Assembly: GCF_000090795.2 (NCBI RefSeq)
Contig: NW_003546301.1
Coordinates: 62,001 to 126,000 of the forward strand
DNA from: Amphimedon queenslandica
Lineage: Eukaryota; Porifera; Demospongiae; Haplosclerida; Niphatidae
Length of the DNA stretch: 64,000 nucleotides
Direction of reading: 5' to 3'
The notes below the pieces were generated by a model that was not told the origin of the DNA, ran no database searches, and saw nothing but the letters and a program-made list of their open reading frames with translations. The stretch's first letter is position 1. Each line of letters begins with the position of its first letter. Position numbers and translations under genes: made by a program. Positions 9,919 to 21,767 of this stretch are shown one piece after another.

Positions 9919-12900
9919 TCAAACTGCAGCCACCATGCTTCCTGATGCTAACATTGTCAAACTAAATCAAATACACTCTAACATGAATAACATAATTATG
10001 TACAGCTGCGTAAATTTTTAATTGTTTATGTAATGCATAGAGGCATATGCAAGGATGGAGTCAAGGATTGATGCCCTCTTAATGGAGAAAAAATGAAGTG
10101 AGAAAACTCCAAGTACAATGTATGCCAATTATACTTTGCATGACGATTGGTGTGCCTTCATTTCAGACCATTTGTGTACATGGACTGAAGCTACACACGT
10201 TATTTCAACAATGCATCAATACATGGACAAATAATAGTTACTATAAAATAGTGATATAATGTAAAGACAGTCAGAAGATGTGGCAGTAGTTCTTAAAACA
10301 GCCATTAATTTTCTAGGAGTAACTTTCAACATCGAAATTGCAACAAAAAAGTAAAAATACAAAATATAAAAAATACTAATTATACCAAAATAAGTTCAAA
10401 ATTAACTACACGAAGATGTCTTTTGTTTTTTAGAATTAGCTAGATACTTACCATCTGCTTCATCTCTGGACCTTTTGTTGGAATCAAGGGCTTCTCCATT
10501 GATATCCTTATTCTCATCGTTAGACAGAAGTTTTGGCTTTTTGCTTGAACCAGCTTGTTCATTAATCTTGTGCAGCTCTATATTTGAAAAAAAATTATTG
10601 TGTGCATATGTACATCAGTTACTTTAACAAGCTTGTCCAAATTACTAATAAATTAATAATACTAACCTTCCTTGTACTTTGCTGACAATCTGATAGCAAG
10701 ACTGCTAGTGAGTTTTGTATTTTGATCTTTTAGAAACTGAATGAAACATTCAAAAATACTGCCATCTACATTCACTGTGTCTATTAAACGACCTATTAAT
10801 TGTTGTAAAGATTCATCAGCAGAATAACGCCTTGAATCAGTGATAGACTCCCTATCTTTTGTAGTTATGATCCTGCTGTCTACCATCATATCAGCAAGGT
10901 CATCTAAGTTAATTCGAGATCGTTTTATATCTGAATTACTACGTGTCAAAACAGAACAAGCAACTTCAGCATCATAAATTTCTAAAAATAGGAATAAAAT
11001 ATACGAGAGTCTACGGTGTGCTTGCATATACCTTCCTCTGTGTCAACAGGTTGTGTGTCATTTTCCATAAGCTTTGAGGTATCAGTAGTGTCAGGATTTA
11101 TCTGTATTCATCATAAAAAGATATTATGAAAATATGAATCTTACTTTATTGTACCATAATAAATGACAGCAATCCAGTTTCATTGTTTTAGCTGTATATT
11201 CACAATAAGCTACCTTAACACTTTTACTAATGATTGCAGGATGAGGAGCAGAAAAAGAACAAGAGTCACACAGAATACCAAATTTAATCTCATAAGCATA
11301 ACGAAGTGATTCTATTATCTTCTGTAGGCCAGTGTTTACAGTTTCAAATATGTCCCCAACTATATCTGTATCATTGCATTCATCACGCAATTTGTACTGA
11401 GGTTGTACTTGAACTTCAAGATAAGTTGGATGACACAGTAAAATCACAATATCATGATATTCTCCAATAATAAATGTCATCTTGTTGCGGTAGTGAGCTC
11501 CTTTCTTGGCCAGAGTCCACACTGATGAAGAAAGAAGGTAAACAATCAAACAACAGAAGACACCAACAGGAACATATCCACACTCAAAAGTAATAAGCAA
11601 AGAAGAAATTTTATCATAATTTTGGTTATCAATTGCTGACCTTATGTCTACTGGCTTAAGAGCACATGGCATAAAATATTCTTGATTTTCCATTGGTGCT
11701 ACAACATAAAGATGTTCCAACAAAGCCACAAGCCTGTCAAAGGTAAGTGGATCACCTTTATCCCGTGCACATAACTCGTTCAAGGCAGATTTTGTGAATG
11801 TACCATTGTTTTGAAAATTGTGTACAACTGAAGCATTCCTCACTTCTTCATTGTTAGTAAAACAGTTAATGATTAGTTTTGTAATTCTGTCAAACACAAA
11901 CTGTAGATCAGTAAAAATCACATTCTCTAGCCCCTTGACTGTAGGGTAATACATTATTATACCTACTCTATAGTGCAAAAACCAAAGTGCCGTTTTAAAT
12001 TCATCTTCATTAACAATACCACAACTCTCAGCCAGTTTAAAGCATGCGTCATACAAAAAATGCTTCCTCTTGCTTTCTTGAAGCTTTATGCTAAACATAT
12101 ACCATGATATCTGAAGTGGGCACTGAAAAAACTGCCTTTTCATAACATCAGATATTGCAGTACGTAACTTGCTTATGTCACCTTCTCTAGTGTCTATTGG
12201 AAAGATACAAAAATCAGCTTTGGCACCACAAAATTGAACAATATTACTGTTTAGCAGATGTGAACTAGATTTAATTTTCTTCTTCAGTTCATCATTTACT
12301 TTAGCTACTTGATCAACATTTGCTAAATCTTTGTGTGTAGCAACAAGAAAAGCTGATGAGGTAGACTTGTCTTCAATTGATGATTCTCCAAGCCCCCATT
12401 CAGCGGTACTACTTCTTAAAGAAGCAATGCTACCTAGTGAACGAAATATTACTTCTTCATGAGTCAAGGAAGTCTCATAAGGGCTTGATTTTGTCCCATT
12501 GGGCGAAACGTATTGTATAGTGTAACGTTGCTGTAAGCTTTGAGTGACTTTAAATACAACAATAACAATAACTGGACCAAATATTAAAGCTGGTAATATC
12601 TCATGAAACTCTGGTTGACCACCTGTGTCAAAGATACATAGCTCTGTGTAGTCTTCACTACAAGTTTGGTGAACTTTTCTAAATTTATCTTCACATTGCT
12701 TTCTTTCACTGCTAGAGAGAGACATCAAGTTATTTGCTAGCATTGCAACACCTTTATCACTTCTTAGAGTATTTTTAGGTTTAGTATTTAGTTTTATATC
12801 TTGACTGTGTGCATCAGCAGGTTTTTTAACAGATAAATCGAAATTAGGGCCTGCAGTAGAAAGAGAATTCTTAATTTCAGATTTTGATGCAACGAGAGAC

Positions 12901-14839
12901 TTTTCTTTTTCTTCATTATACCAGCTGTGTAATTTTTTTTGTTGTATAAGATTTTGAAACTGATAAAAAACTTTATCATCTTTCTCTTGTTTTCTCCATT
13001 GAGCAACCTCACTTTCTGCTGATGTATGAGCACTCTGTTGTGACAAACGACGAAAAGAACCCAATGATTCTGAAGCATCTACAATTCCAGTGCTACTGTA
13101 GTTTTTTGGAAGTGGTTCATCATAGAAACGCCTCTTTAAAGTTGTCTTGCCAGCACCAGGAGGACCAGTAAGAATACACTTGACAATGCGTAAGGGTATA
13201 ATTGCATTACTAGTGTGTAATTTTTGAATATCAAGAAAAAATTTAATCTTTTCGTTGTTTGCAGCAAGGACTTCACACTCGTCTGGAGAATATTTTGACA
13301 ATAAAAAAGATGCAATGTCAAAGTTTCTTTTTTTCAATGATATCTCTAAAGGGGTACCCCCATCACCTTTAGCTTTAAAGGTACATTTTTTGCCTTTAAT
13401 GCTCATAAGATGACAAACAATATCCAAATTGCCAAAATGTGATGCTTTGTGTATAGGCCCTTCGTTAAAATTATCTAAAACATTAATATCACATTGAGAA
13501 TCACTGGTAAGTATTTTAACAAGTTCAAAGCCATCCCCTAGTCCCTCCACCATGCATGCATAATGTAGTGGCGTGTGACCTTTTTTACCTTTTTCATTGA
13601 GACAGCAGTTTCTGCTCATAAGATGTTTAACGACATCAATGCTGACAGACTGAACAGCTACATGAATGGGTCTATCACCGTTTCGATTTACTGCTTCAAT
13701 GTCACATTTATTAGTTAAAAATTTAACTATGTGAAGGTGACAATTTTTACAAGCAATGTGCAAAGGAGAATCCAAAGTTGAAGTTGGAATATTAACATCA
13801 ATCTCTTTATCATTTATAAAATGCTGCACAATGTCTAAGCATCCTGATTCACAAGCCAAATGAAGCGGCGTGAGGCCTTTGACATTTTTACACAATAAAT
13901 TGCAATCAGAGTATTCTGTTATAGTTTTTATGATCTCTAAACACTTCGACTCAACAGCTATCTGCAGTGGTGTCAACGAATTTTCATTAAGAGAGTTAAT
14001 GTTGAAAATGTGACTTCTAAGAAGATATAGAGCTATGGAAAAGTACTTCAAATGTATAGAATGATGAATAGGATAGCTTGAATCATTTACAATAGCATCA
14101 AATTTCTCTTTGTCTATATTGTCTGGCATATCCTTTTCAAATATGATGCTGAGGTATCACTGTTGTAATAAATAAAGAGATTTACTAGATTTCATCTTAG
14201 GTGTGCCAGTGGTTAATACTGATCTGATACAATGATGCAAAACACCTACATCTACTTCCTGAGCTAGATAATGAACTACATCATCAGCAGCATAAATTAC
14301 AGCATAATAAAGTGGAGATTTGTCCTCTTCAAAGAAACGCTTAATGCCACACAATTTATTAGCTTTGTTGCTCTGAACAAAGTTAGATACAGAATCCACG
14401 TCATTCAGTGCAGCAGCAATGTGAAGTGAAGATAAAGTTATGTCGTCAAAGGTAATAGGCGTAATTTCTGTTTGCAAAGGTTTGAAGACTCGTTGAAGCG
14501 CTGCTATTAAGGTTAATACTATATTGCTACTAGATCTAGATAGAGATACATCAATGCATTCGTAAATATCATCAGGAGTATAGAACGAACATGCTAACAT
14601 AATCACATCACTACATTTATTCATACAAGCATAGTATAGCAACGATTAACCATCTTTCCAACCCATGAAAGGGGCAGCTTTTGCTTTGCTTCTGAAAGGT
14701 ATTTCGATATTCGCCTCGTTGTAGAGCAAAATAGGGTGTACACGATTGATTTATCGTTAAGTTTGTCTTCATTCATCGTAACGCCGCCCTTAAGTAAAGA
14801 AATCCATGAAAGAACCAATAAAGAGCTGGGGGTAGCCAT
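9919..14839 (-). CDS. Ankyrin repeat - Roc-COR GTPase - CARD-like protein
   Basis: A large multidomain signalling protein. Exons, 5' to 3': about 14650-14839, 14186-14642, 11145-14113, 11032-11101, 10667-10981, 10452-10577 and probably 9919-9947 (ends ASGSMVAAV). About ten ankyrin repeats (such as TPLHLACESGCLDIVQHFI) come first. The GTPase has Walker A GPPGAGKTTLK, a DTGGQPE switch II and THKD as the base-recognition motif, followed by a COR-like region (FLHYRVGIIMYYPTVKGLEN). The 10.7-11.0 kb exon looks like a CARD/death-fold domain (LIGRLIDTVNVDGSIFECFI). Two weak points. An in-frame TGA at 14157-14159 disappears if a 72-bp intron (14114-14185, GTAAAT...ATATAG) is removed, which keeps frame. 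Near 14640 the first exon and the next frame do not join cleanly; a 50-bp intron, a 1-base assembly error or a real frameshift could explain it. The architecture is typical of large invertebrate innate-sensor families; function is inferred. Confidence 0.75.
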
Positions 14840-15526
14840 TATTTAGAGAGACGACGAGAGCTCAAAGCGCGTTAATTAGCAGTCACACCTCTTTTCATTA
14901 TGATGCGTGGTTGTTGTGATCTGCTCATGTGCAGTACATATAGATACTTCAAACTTCAGATAGCTAGGCTAAGTGTTTTGTGATGTCCTCACAGACTCAC
15001 TCCTCAGGCTGGATCTTGGTTAAAGAATGGGAATAATCAATTCCTATGATTAGGCTTTAGCATATCCATGTACAGCTTTTGAATTAAAATTGGTCCTTCT
15101 AATTCAACTTGTTACAGTAGTTACATGCACAAGTTACCTAGGATTAGCCCTAAGTTATAAAGAAGTCTCTGTATTAAACAAAATAGAGGCTAATCTAGAC
15201 ATTTTTACCATACCAAATAAGATGTGAGCTGCTTCAACGTTACTAAATGCTGTACATGCTTGGAGTCCTTTCATTATTGTCCAAATGTAAAGAGTGTGAG
15301 TCTCATCATTGTTTGAAGAGAAATTAGCAATAGCAATGTAAACTGTCCTTTGCACTACAGTCACTAGTTGTTATTATGCATTGAGTCTGCCTGTGCATAA
15401 AATGCGTAAATGCTTCTGATTTATGAAATCCACACAACGGATCACCGGGAAATGTAACTTAAATCAAACAAGAAAGTGACTTCTATTGTCAAATTAAGAA
15501 TTACATGAATTAAACTAAATGTTAAA
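14840..15526. other. Intergenic spacer between NAXE and the ankyrin-Roc gene
   Basis: Holds the promoter of the ankyrin-Roc gene and the 3' flank of NAXE. A 69-codon minus-strand frame at 15155-15364 has no recognisable features and no splice context; not called as a gene. Confidence 0.4.
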
Positions 15527-18500
15527 CTAAGGTAATATTTCAGTTATTTGATCAGTACCAGGATATGAAGGTAACTTTACATTGAACCTTTGAGCAAGCT
15601 CTGGAGGAACAACACGTAATCCAAGAAAGTGACGGCCAGTAAAATATCTAGCACATATTTTAGGACAAGTTAATGAAATCAACACGTCAGGGTTTAGACC
15701 ACTTCCAGTCACATCACCTTTTTCTACATCCCATCCTATAAATTAATGAAAATTAATATTTAATGCTAACTTAGCTATAACTACATTTGTATAATAGTTA
15801 AATTATATAAAAAATTAAGTATACAGGTAACCTTGTAATGCACATGTATGCAGATAGTTAAGTCCACGCCAATTAGAAATTCAAGAAAATTGTCATTTAC
15901 AATTGTTCTCAGTCTCAGCTAAGGGAGAATTCTTGCATGATATCAAGTTAATTCTGATATTTAAGTTATAAGTAGAAACTTGGCAATAAAACATTGTTAA
16001 GTGACAATAAAAGGGTGCAAAAAAATGTGTTTTTTGGCAAATTGGCAATAAAAGGTTCCACATTTATGTATTTTATCTTTTAAATAGCAAATTTATCAGA
16101 AAGCTAGCTACATGTATGTTATTCATACCTGAAGGAACATCCACAGAGCAAATAGGTACCTGACACTTTTGCAGTACTGATAAAACATGATCAAATGGAG
16201 AACGTACAGAGCCTTTAAAACTGAAGCCAAAGATAGCATCTAACAGAATACTGTATTGGGCATTTATATCTTCAGGTGAAGGCAGCTCTGTCAAGAATGG
16301 AATGGATAGTTTTGTACATTGGGTCACGAGAATGTTATATATTGGCTTATTGGTCCTTTTGGGATAAAATATATTCACATTGTAACCCTATAAAAAGAAA
16401 CATAAAGTGAAAAAATAACCAGCTTATTTTCCTAAATGAATTTAAAAGGTTTAGATGAAATTATACAATATAACGTAATGTATTTTCTTAGTGTCAACCA
16501 GACCAGGGGTCAATTACAATTGCAATTAGAGGCTCAATTACAATTACATAATTGTAGCTGAAATTGAGGCTCAAGTCTTTTCATCAAAACTGAGTTGTCA
16601 TGGCTAGTGTACTGACTATAGAACCAATACATGACGCAGGAAAAAGCTCTCAATCTACCTCAAAAGTCACTTCACATTACATGACCATATGTACAAGTAC
16701 ATGCACTGTACACTAGTAGCTGGAAGTGTGACAATCAGGGTTTCCCAGTATAGTGCTCAGCTTCTTGCCAGCTCATGAGGTACCGTATAGGGGTTTTATT
16801 TTGTTGGTATAAGATTTCTCGAATTTGTTCAGATTTGCCATTTGTTGGTATAAATTTTCACGAATCTTACTTTCTGCAGCCATTTTTCCTAGTGTGCCAC
16901 ACCTCTTTTGTGTAATTTAATTTTGCAAATTTAATGAAAACGCGAAATTCGCAAAACTTATTACCAGTGAAATGTATCCCCTATACAGTATGCTGTTTGT
17001 GTTTAACTTGCTTTGTAGAAAACTCTGGGTATTTTGTCAAAAATGGCTATGAGAGGATTCTATATTAATTTTTCTGATACATGTTTCGATACTATACATT
17101 TAGTTTGAACTAATTCCAATCAAAACTGAACTTTCTTAGAATTTTAAAAGTGGTCAAAAAATCTGGTTCAAGATTGTCTTAGTCTCAGCAAATTTTTTCA
17201 AAAATGGCTAAAAAGACTCTTCTTTTAATAATTTTTTTTGATACATCTGATGTTCTATATCTAGTTTGAGCTGATTCAAGTCAAAATTATATTTTCTAAG
17301 TTACTCAAAAGGCATAAAAAGCTTAGCGACAATAAATTTAGTTATTACTTCTCTGACAGCTGAACAGACAGTTTTTTTAACCATGTTTCTGTTTTATGCA
17401 AAAACATATTGAAATAGCATTTTACATTAAATTTACTTCAAGATGAAATAATTGTTAAATTGAGTCTATTTTACAAAAGAAGTGTAATTAAACGTGTAAT
17501 TACATGTATAACGAAGGTTTTGTAATTGACCTTGGGCCTTGTGTCAGCCAACTACATAATTATACACACTGTAAGCATTATTGACATACAAAAGAGAGAA
17601 GATGTCTTGCTGCAGCTAATCCATCACCTCCATTGTTACCAGGACCACATACAATCAATACTTTTGAAGGTTTCTTTGGATACACCTTAGCCAATGCTTG
17701 TGCACAACATAATCCTATTCATTAATACAATAATAATAGTAAAAGAAGTCATTCGCCACACAAAAATGGCTTAAGTCAAGTATTTAAAGTCTATCTCTAT
17801 TCACTTGAGTTGCTATAACTTTTGACTTACTAATTCTATTGTAAAATACACATATCAATGCATGCTTCATATATACATTGCTTTCATAGTGTAAATGTAG
17901 GTCTAAAGTGTATATAGCACTTTACTAAATTTATAAAGTGAAATGTTTGCAGAAACAATTTTTATTGATTTGCCACACCCTTAAATGGTAATTGAATTAA
18001 TTATTAATTTTACTAATCGGCAATAATTTTGTTCCTTAAAAACAAAGAGGTTCAATTATACGTTTTCATGTTTTCATTTTATTTTATATGACTTTTTTGA
18101 TCTACTAGATCTGTGTTGAGTAGAAAAATGATGTTCATTGGGATACTGTAAAAAAATTTTCTTGGAAGCCACTGTAAGGGTATAATAAACTACCTTAAGG
18201 AGACAATTGTTTGCGGGTATTTAATTTAGCAAATTTTAGCGATTTAAAAAAAATCGCTAACTTAAGTCCGCACTAACTTTAATAACTTCATTGAAAGCGG
18301 GTGTGGTCACAATGAATAAAATGGCGGCTGTCAGCAACTCTAAGCTTATTTGCAGCAAATGGTCAGCAAGATAAGACTGAACTGTTGCCCAAAGACTTAG
18401 ACAAAGCAGATGACATCCTTTTTTGTTCAGTGACTGCTTCTAATTGTAAGCAAGATAACTTTACATTTTTGGAGCAGAATCAGTGATGAAGCTTGAAGCA

Positions 18501-19309
18501 ATTTAAGCAAGATTAATGCAACAAGATCTACTGTATTTAGACTTGTGCAATTGCTTTGCTTGCTCATACATGAAGATCACAGCACATAATCTATAGCTTG
18601 CTTAGGCTCACCCCAAATGCTTTACATTCTTTAGTAGTTTTATAATACCAAATGATCAAAAACGCTAAATTAAGTACCAGCCAAATGTCAGTACCATGAA
18701 AATCACTAAAATGCTAATGCTAATAATTGTAATTATTACATGCTAATAATTGTCTCCTGAAGGTATATGGGCTGATAGGCTAAAATCTGCCTAATGTTCT
18801 TTTCCAACAAAAAGGCTCCAAATTGTTGCAGTGGCACAGAAATGGAGATTAAGGTTGGACTGGATACAGCTCCATTGTTTAGCTGAAAAAATTGCACCTT
18901 TTTATCATTGCAGGCTGTACAAGGGTCAGGCCTCACCTGAATAGTACAAACTATTAACTCAGCTTTTCATTGTGGCAGTAGTCCATGCTCGCGTTTGCGT
19001 TCAGACATAGATAGTCGAATATAAACTTGACTATCCATGGTTCAAATCATTATACCTGCTATTTCCATTAATTGATCTATTGAATATTCATAGTCATAAA
19101 ATAGAGCATTGTCAAACTGTTGAGCTGCTTCCTGTCCAAGATATGTTACGTTAGAAGCGCCAGTAGCCATTGATCTGACAAAAGGAGTTATATAAGGCAC
19201 TGATATTAATTGATGCATCTTACCTGTGACCTTGTTTGAGAGTGCTGAGACTGAAGTACCTACTAGAGCTCAAGAATCTTAACAAACGTGAACCAACCCA
19301 CACAGACAT
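15527..19309 (-). CDS. NAXE: NAD(P)H-hydrate epimerase (AIBP)
   Basis: Epimerises damaged NAD(P)HX so that the dehydratase NAXD can repair it; also known in animals as apoA-I-binding protein. Five exons on the minus strand: 19224-19309, 19056-19174, 17590-17714, 16129-16387, 15527-15735; 265 residues against 288 in human. The N-terminus [20 protein letters not shown] is Arg/Ser-rich without acids, a likely mitochondrial presequence. [30 protein letters not shown] is the family's N-terminal signature; [17 protein letters not shown] is the dinucleotide loop; [16 protein letters not shown] and [14 protein letters not shown] are the remaining conserved blocks. Introns 2 (19055 to 17715) and 3 (17589 to 16388) are swollen by repeats. 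Confidence 0.93.
16503..17538. mobile_element. Long inverted-repeat element, GGGTCAATTACAATT family, copy A
   Basis: The left end reads GACCAGGGGTCAATTACAAT and the right end is the complement of a similar sequence (TGTAATTGACCTTGGG). Located in NAXE intron 3. Related copies lie at 28853-29236 and 50026-50990. It is interrupted by a TA-flanked element at 16783-16988. No coding capacity; ends are approximate. Confidence 0.6.
16783..16988. mobile_element. CCGTATAG-family MITE nested in copy A
   Basis: Termini CCGTATAGGGG and CCCCTATACAG are inverted repeats flanked by TA (16781-16782, 16989-16990). The flanks rejoin as GCTCATGAGG-TA-TGCTGTTT, resembling the uninterrupted GCTTATGAGCATACTGTTT near 60176, so this is a later insertion. 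Confidence 0.75.
18193..18763. mobile_element. 571-bp inverted-repeat element in NAXE intron 2
   Basis: Ends CCTTAAGGAGACAATT and AATTGTCTCCTGAAGG are inverted repeats, flanked by TA on both sides (18191-18192, 18764-18765). No transposase frame. The TA duplication is compatible with a Tc1/mariner-type origin; that is inference. Confidence 0.7.
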
Positions 19310-19580
19310 TCTACAAATTTCACCCGGGGCGCAGTCCCTTCCTAGGCCTAGCAAATAATTTACTCTAATATCTATGAAATTACTCAAGGGGGCTGGGGCG
19401 CCGGATGCAGCGGAATGCTTGCTGCTTTTGTAATTTTCTTTATTTTTAATTATAAAAAAATTCTTAGAGAAATAATATTCTATAATTTTTCATACTACAC
19501 TATAAATAAAGTTTTGACACTACACAATATAATTATCACAGCTTAGAACTAGCTTATTGCTTTTTTATTGAACGACTACG

Positions 19581-21767
19581 TTAATATTTCATTATACGAC
19601 TGCTACTATATTCAGCGACATAAATATGTCCATTCTTATCCAGTGCTATACCATATGGAACAGATAATCCTGAGATTAATTTGACTTGTTTTGTGTCAGA
19701 ACTCAATACATGAAGGTAGCCATCATTACTTGATACAAAGATACGTCCTTCATCATCAATAGCAATACCATTAGGGCTATTAAAGTTTTCCACTTGTGTA
19801 TAAAGTGAAATTTTACCATTGGAAGAGAAGACTTGAACATGGTGTTTATCATCAGTAGCAACGTGTATCTTTCCTTCATTATCAACTGCTACATCAGTTG
19901 CATTGCCATCACATAGTATGACTTGTACAAATGTACCATTTTCTTTAAACACTTGTACTCTTTTGTTGTTGTAATCAGCTACTAATATATTACCTTTACC
20001 ATCAGTAGACATACCACGAGGGCTGGAGAATTTTCCATTTTCATGACCATAACTACCAAACTGACCATGATACTGACCAGTAGTAGCTGAGAAATACTGC
20101 ACACGATTCAAATCACGATCGGACACATAGAGCCTATCTCGTACCAGCAATAAACCCCAAGGATATCCAAACTGTCCATTGCCGTTACCTTTAGATCCAA
20201 TCCTTCTTACTGCAGCACCATCCTCACTAAATACCCGAACAAACCTATCCCTACTACTAGCAAATACTTCACCATTAGTATGAACAGCAACACCAGGAGT
20301 ATTATTCCCCACATCAAAGGATCTCTGGTTAGTTAGTGTGGTATAGTCCCTTGATGCTTTTACCGACAACTGATAAGGACTACCTTTAATATGCTGACCT
20401 CTTACAGTCACTGATAGCTCATATTGACCAATATTTTGAGGTGTGCACGATACAATAGCTGTGTTGTTATCAGTATCTACTGGTAAAACAATCCTACCCT
20501 CCTCTTTACTCTTATCACTTTTGATAAGAGAAGCCTTTAAATAGCTTTCTGCTTTACCTATGCCTGCTGGTAGAGCCACATGGAATTTCTTTTCTTTCTT
20601 TACAGTTGCCAATGGAATAGCTAACCCACTATCAATGGAATAAAGTGATGGATCAAGCTGCTCAATTTCAAAAACGCTCCCAAATTTTTTGATTTCGTTA
20701 CTTAAAGTAGGCACATGTAGACATGTTAAAATCGCGTCATTTTCTTCTATTTCTAGAGGCAGTTTCTTATACTCTTTAACAGATTTCTCTAGTTGATTGG
20801 TGATGAGTTTCCCAACACTGAGAACTTCACCTGGATCAGTGCGCTCACTCAATGATGATGCAAGTTGACAACCATAAGAAACCTGCTTTACCAGCTTACG
20901 AAACCCATCCAACTGCTTCTCAACAGAATTCTTCTTTACGCTAGCAATCTCTTCTGTCTCCATTAGTAGATCATTGCATCTCTCATCTAAAACAGCTTTA
21001 AGCTTTTCAAATCTTTCTTTGATTTCCTTGCTTGCATCTTCTTTAGATTTTGCTATCTGCTGTAGCATCTTCTCTCCATTAGCAATAGCTTCAGTGACTG
21101 GAGGAACGACCTCATCACAACTAGCAACACTTTGCCTTAATGCTTTACGCGCTGTTTCCCCTAAGTCAATGTAGTCTTCTATCTTGTCCATGTGGCTATT
21201 GTGATGGATCGGCAGGCAGTTAGGGCAAACTAATTTCTCACAATTATTACAATAATAAATCAACTTTTGATCTGTATGTCGCATGCAATACCCCTCTTCA
21301 TGCTTCATAGCAGGCAATTCAATAGATTCCTTTGCTTGTAGATTGATCAACTTGTGATTGGCTTCTTTCTTGTTTCGGCTATGAATTTTCTTGCAATGAT
21401 CACACAAAAACTGGCCACAATCATGGCAATACACGATGGCTGCATCACTGGAATCATTAGCACTACATTTACCACACCATATTGCTTCATTACTACAGAT
21501 CTTTTTTTTGATTGAAGCCTCTTTTGATTCATGCTCAAACCAAAGGTTTTGAGTGAGGCCTTCAATTTTACCATCAGGTAAATCAATGCCAGTGTCACAT
21601 GATGGACACTTTAATGAGGGACCAGCACCACCTTGTTTCTCTTTAGCTTTTAGTATACACTTCTTACAGAATGAGTGAAGACAGGGAAGCATGAGGGGGT
21701 CAGTGTAATACTCTGAACAAACCACACAAGTCACAGACACAGAGATAGAATTTTTATTTTCTGCCAT
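19581..21767 (-). CDS. TRIM-NHL protein (E3 ubiquitin ligase type), single exon
   Basis: Intact 728-residue frame without introns. A C3HC4 RING (Cys14, Cys17, Cys29, His31, Cys34, Cys37, Cys54, Cys57) predicts E3 ubiquitin ligase activity. Two B-boxes follow (about 95-145, CGKCSAND...; 155-200, CMRHTDQKLIYYCNNCEKLV), then a coiled coil (about 205-320), a filamin-type Ig repeat (about 375-475, ending GSPYQLSVKA) and a C-terminal NHL beta-propeller (about 480-728; repeats such as GLLLVRDRLYVSDRDLNRVQ and GIALDKNGHIYVAEYSSSRI). The order matches the TRIM2/3/71 class, but which ortholog cannot be told. In bilaterians these bind RNA or cargo through the NHL domain. A GC box (GCCCCGCC, 21874-21881) lies upstream. 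A decayed paralog fragment lies near 23707. Confidence 0.93.
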   Translation of the reverse strand: MAENKNSISVSVTCVVCSEYYTDPLMLPCLHSFCKKCILKAKEKQGGAGPSLKCPSCDTGIDLPDGKIEGLTQNLWFEHESKEASIKKKICSNEAIWCGKCSANDSSDAAIVYCHDCGQFLCDHCKKIHSRNKKEANHKLINLQAKESIELPAMKHEEGYCMRHTDQKLIYYCNNCEKLVCPNCLPIHHNSHMDKIEDYIDLGETARKALRQSVASCDEVVPPVTEAIANGEKMLQQIAKSKEDASKEIKERFEKLKAVLDERCNDLLMETEEIASVKKNSVEKQLDGFRKLVKQVSYGCQLASSLSERTDPGEVLSVGKLITNQLEKSVKEYKKLPLEIEENDAILTCLHVPTLSNEIKKFGSVFEIEQLDPSLYSIDSGLAIPLATVKKEKKFHVALPAGIGKAESYLKASLIKSDKSKEEGRIVLPVDTDNNTAIVSCTPQNIGQYELSVTVRGQHIKGSPYQLSVKASRDYTTLTNQRSFDVGNNTPGVAVHTNGEVFASSRDRFVRVFSEDGAAVRRIGSKGNGNGQFGYPWGLLLVRDRLYVSDRDLNRVQYFSATTGQYHGQFGSYGHENGKFSSPRGMSTDGKGNILVADYNNKRVQVFKENGTFVQVILCDGNATDVAVDNEGKIHVATDDKHHVQVFSSNGKISLYTQVENFNSPNGIAIDDEGRIFVSSNDGYLHVLSSDTKQVKLISGLSVPYGIALDKNGHIYVAEYSSSRIMKY

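Noticed and set aside
14157-14159. Selenocysteine reading of the in-frame TGA in the ankyrin-Roc gene
   Set aside because: No family precedent, no conserved Cys at the site and no SECIS-like hairpin noticed; a 72-bp intron explains it better.
15155-15364. 69-codon minus-strand frame in the NAXE/ankyrin-Roc spacer
   Set aside because: No recognisable domain, no signal peptide and no splice partners; length is within chance for this composition.
19019-19060. Possible tRNA or other small RNA genes in spacers
   Set aside because: I looked for A/B-box and T-loop patterns by eye across spacers and found no cloverleaf that I could support.
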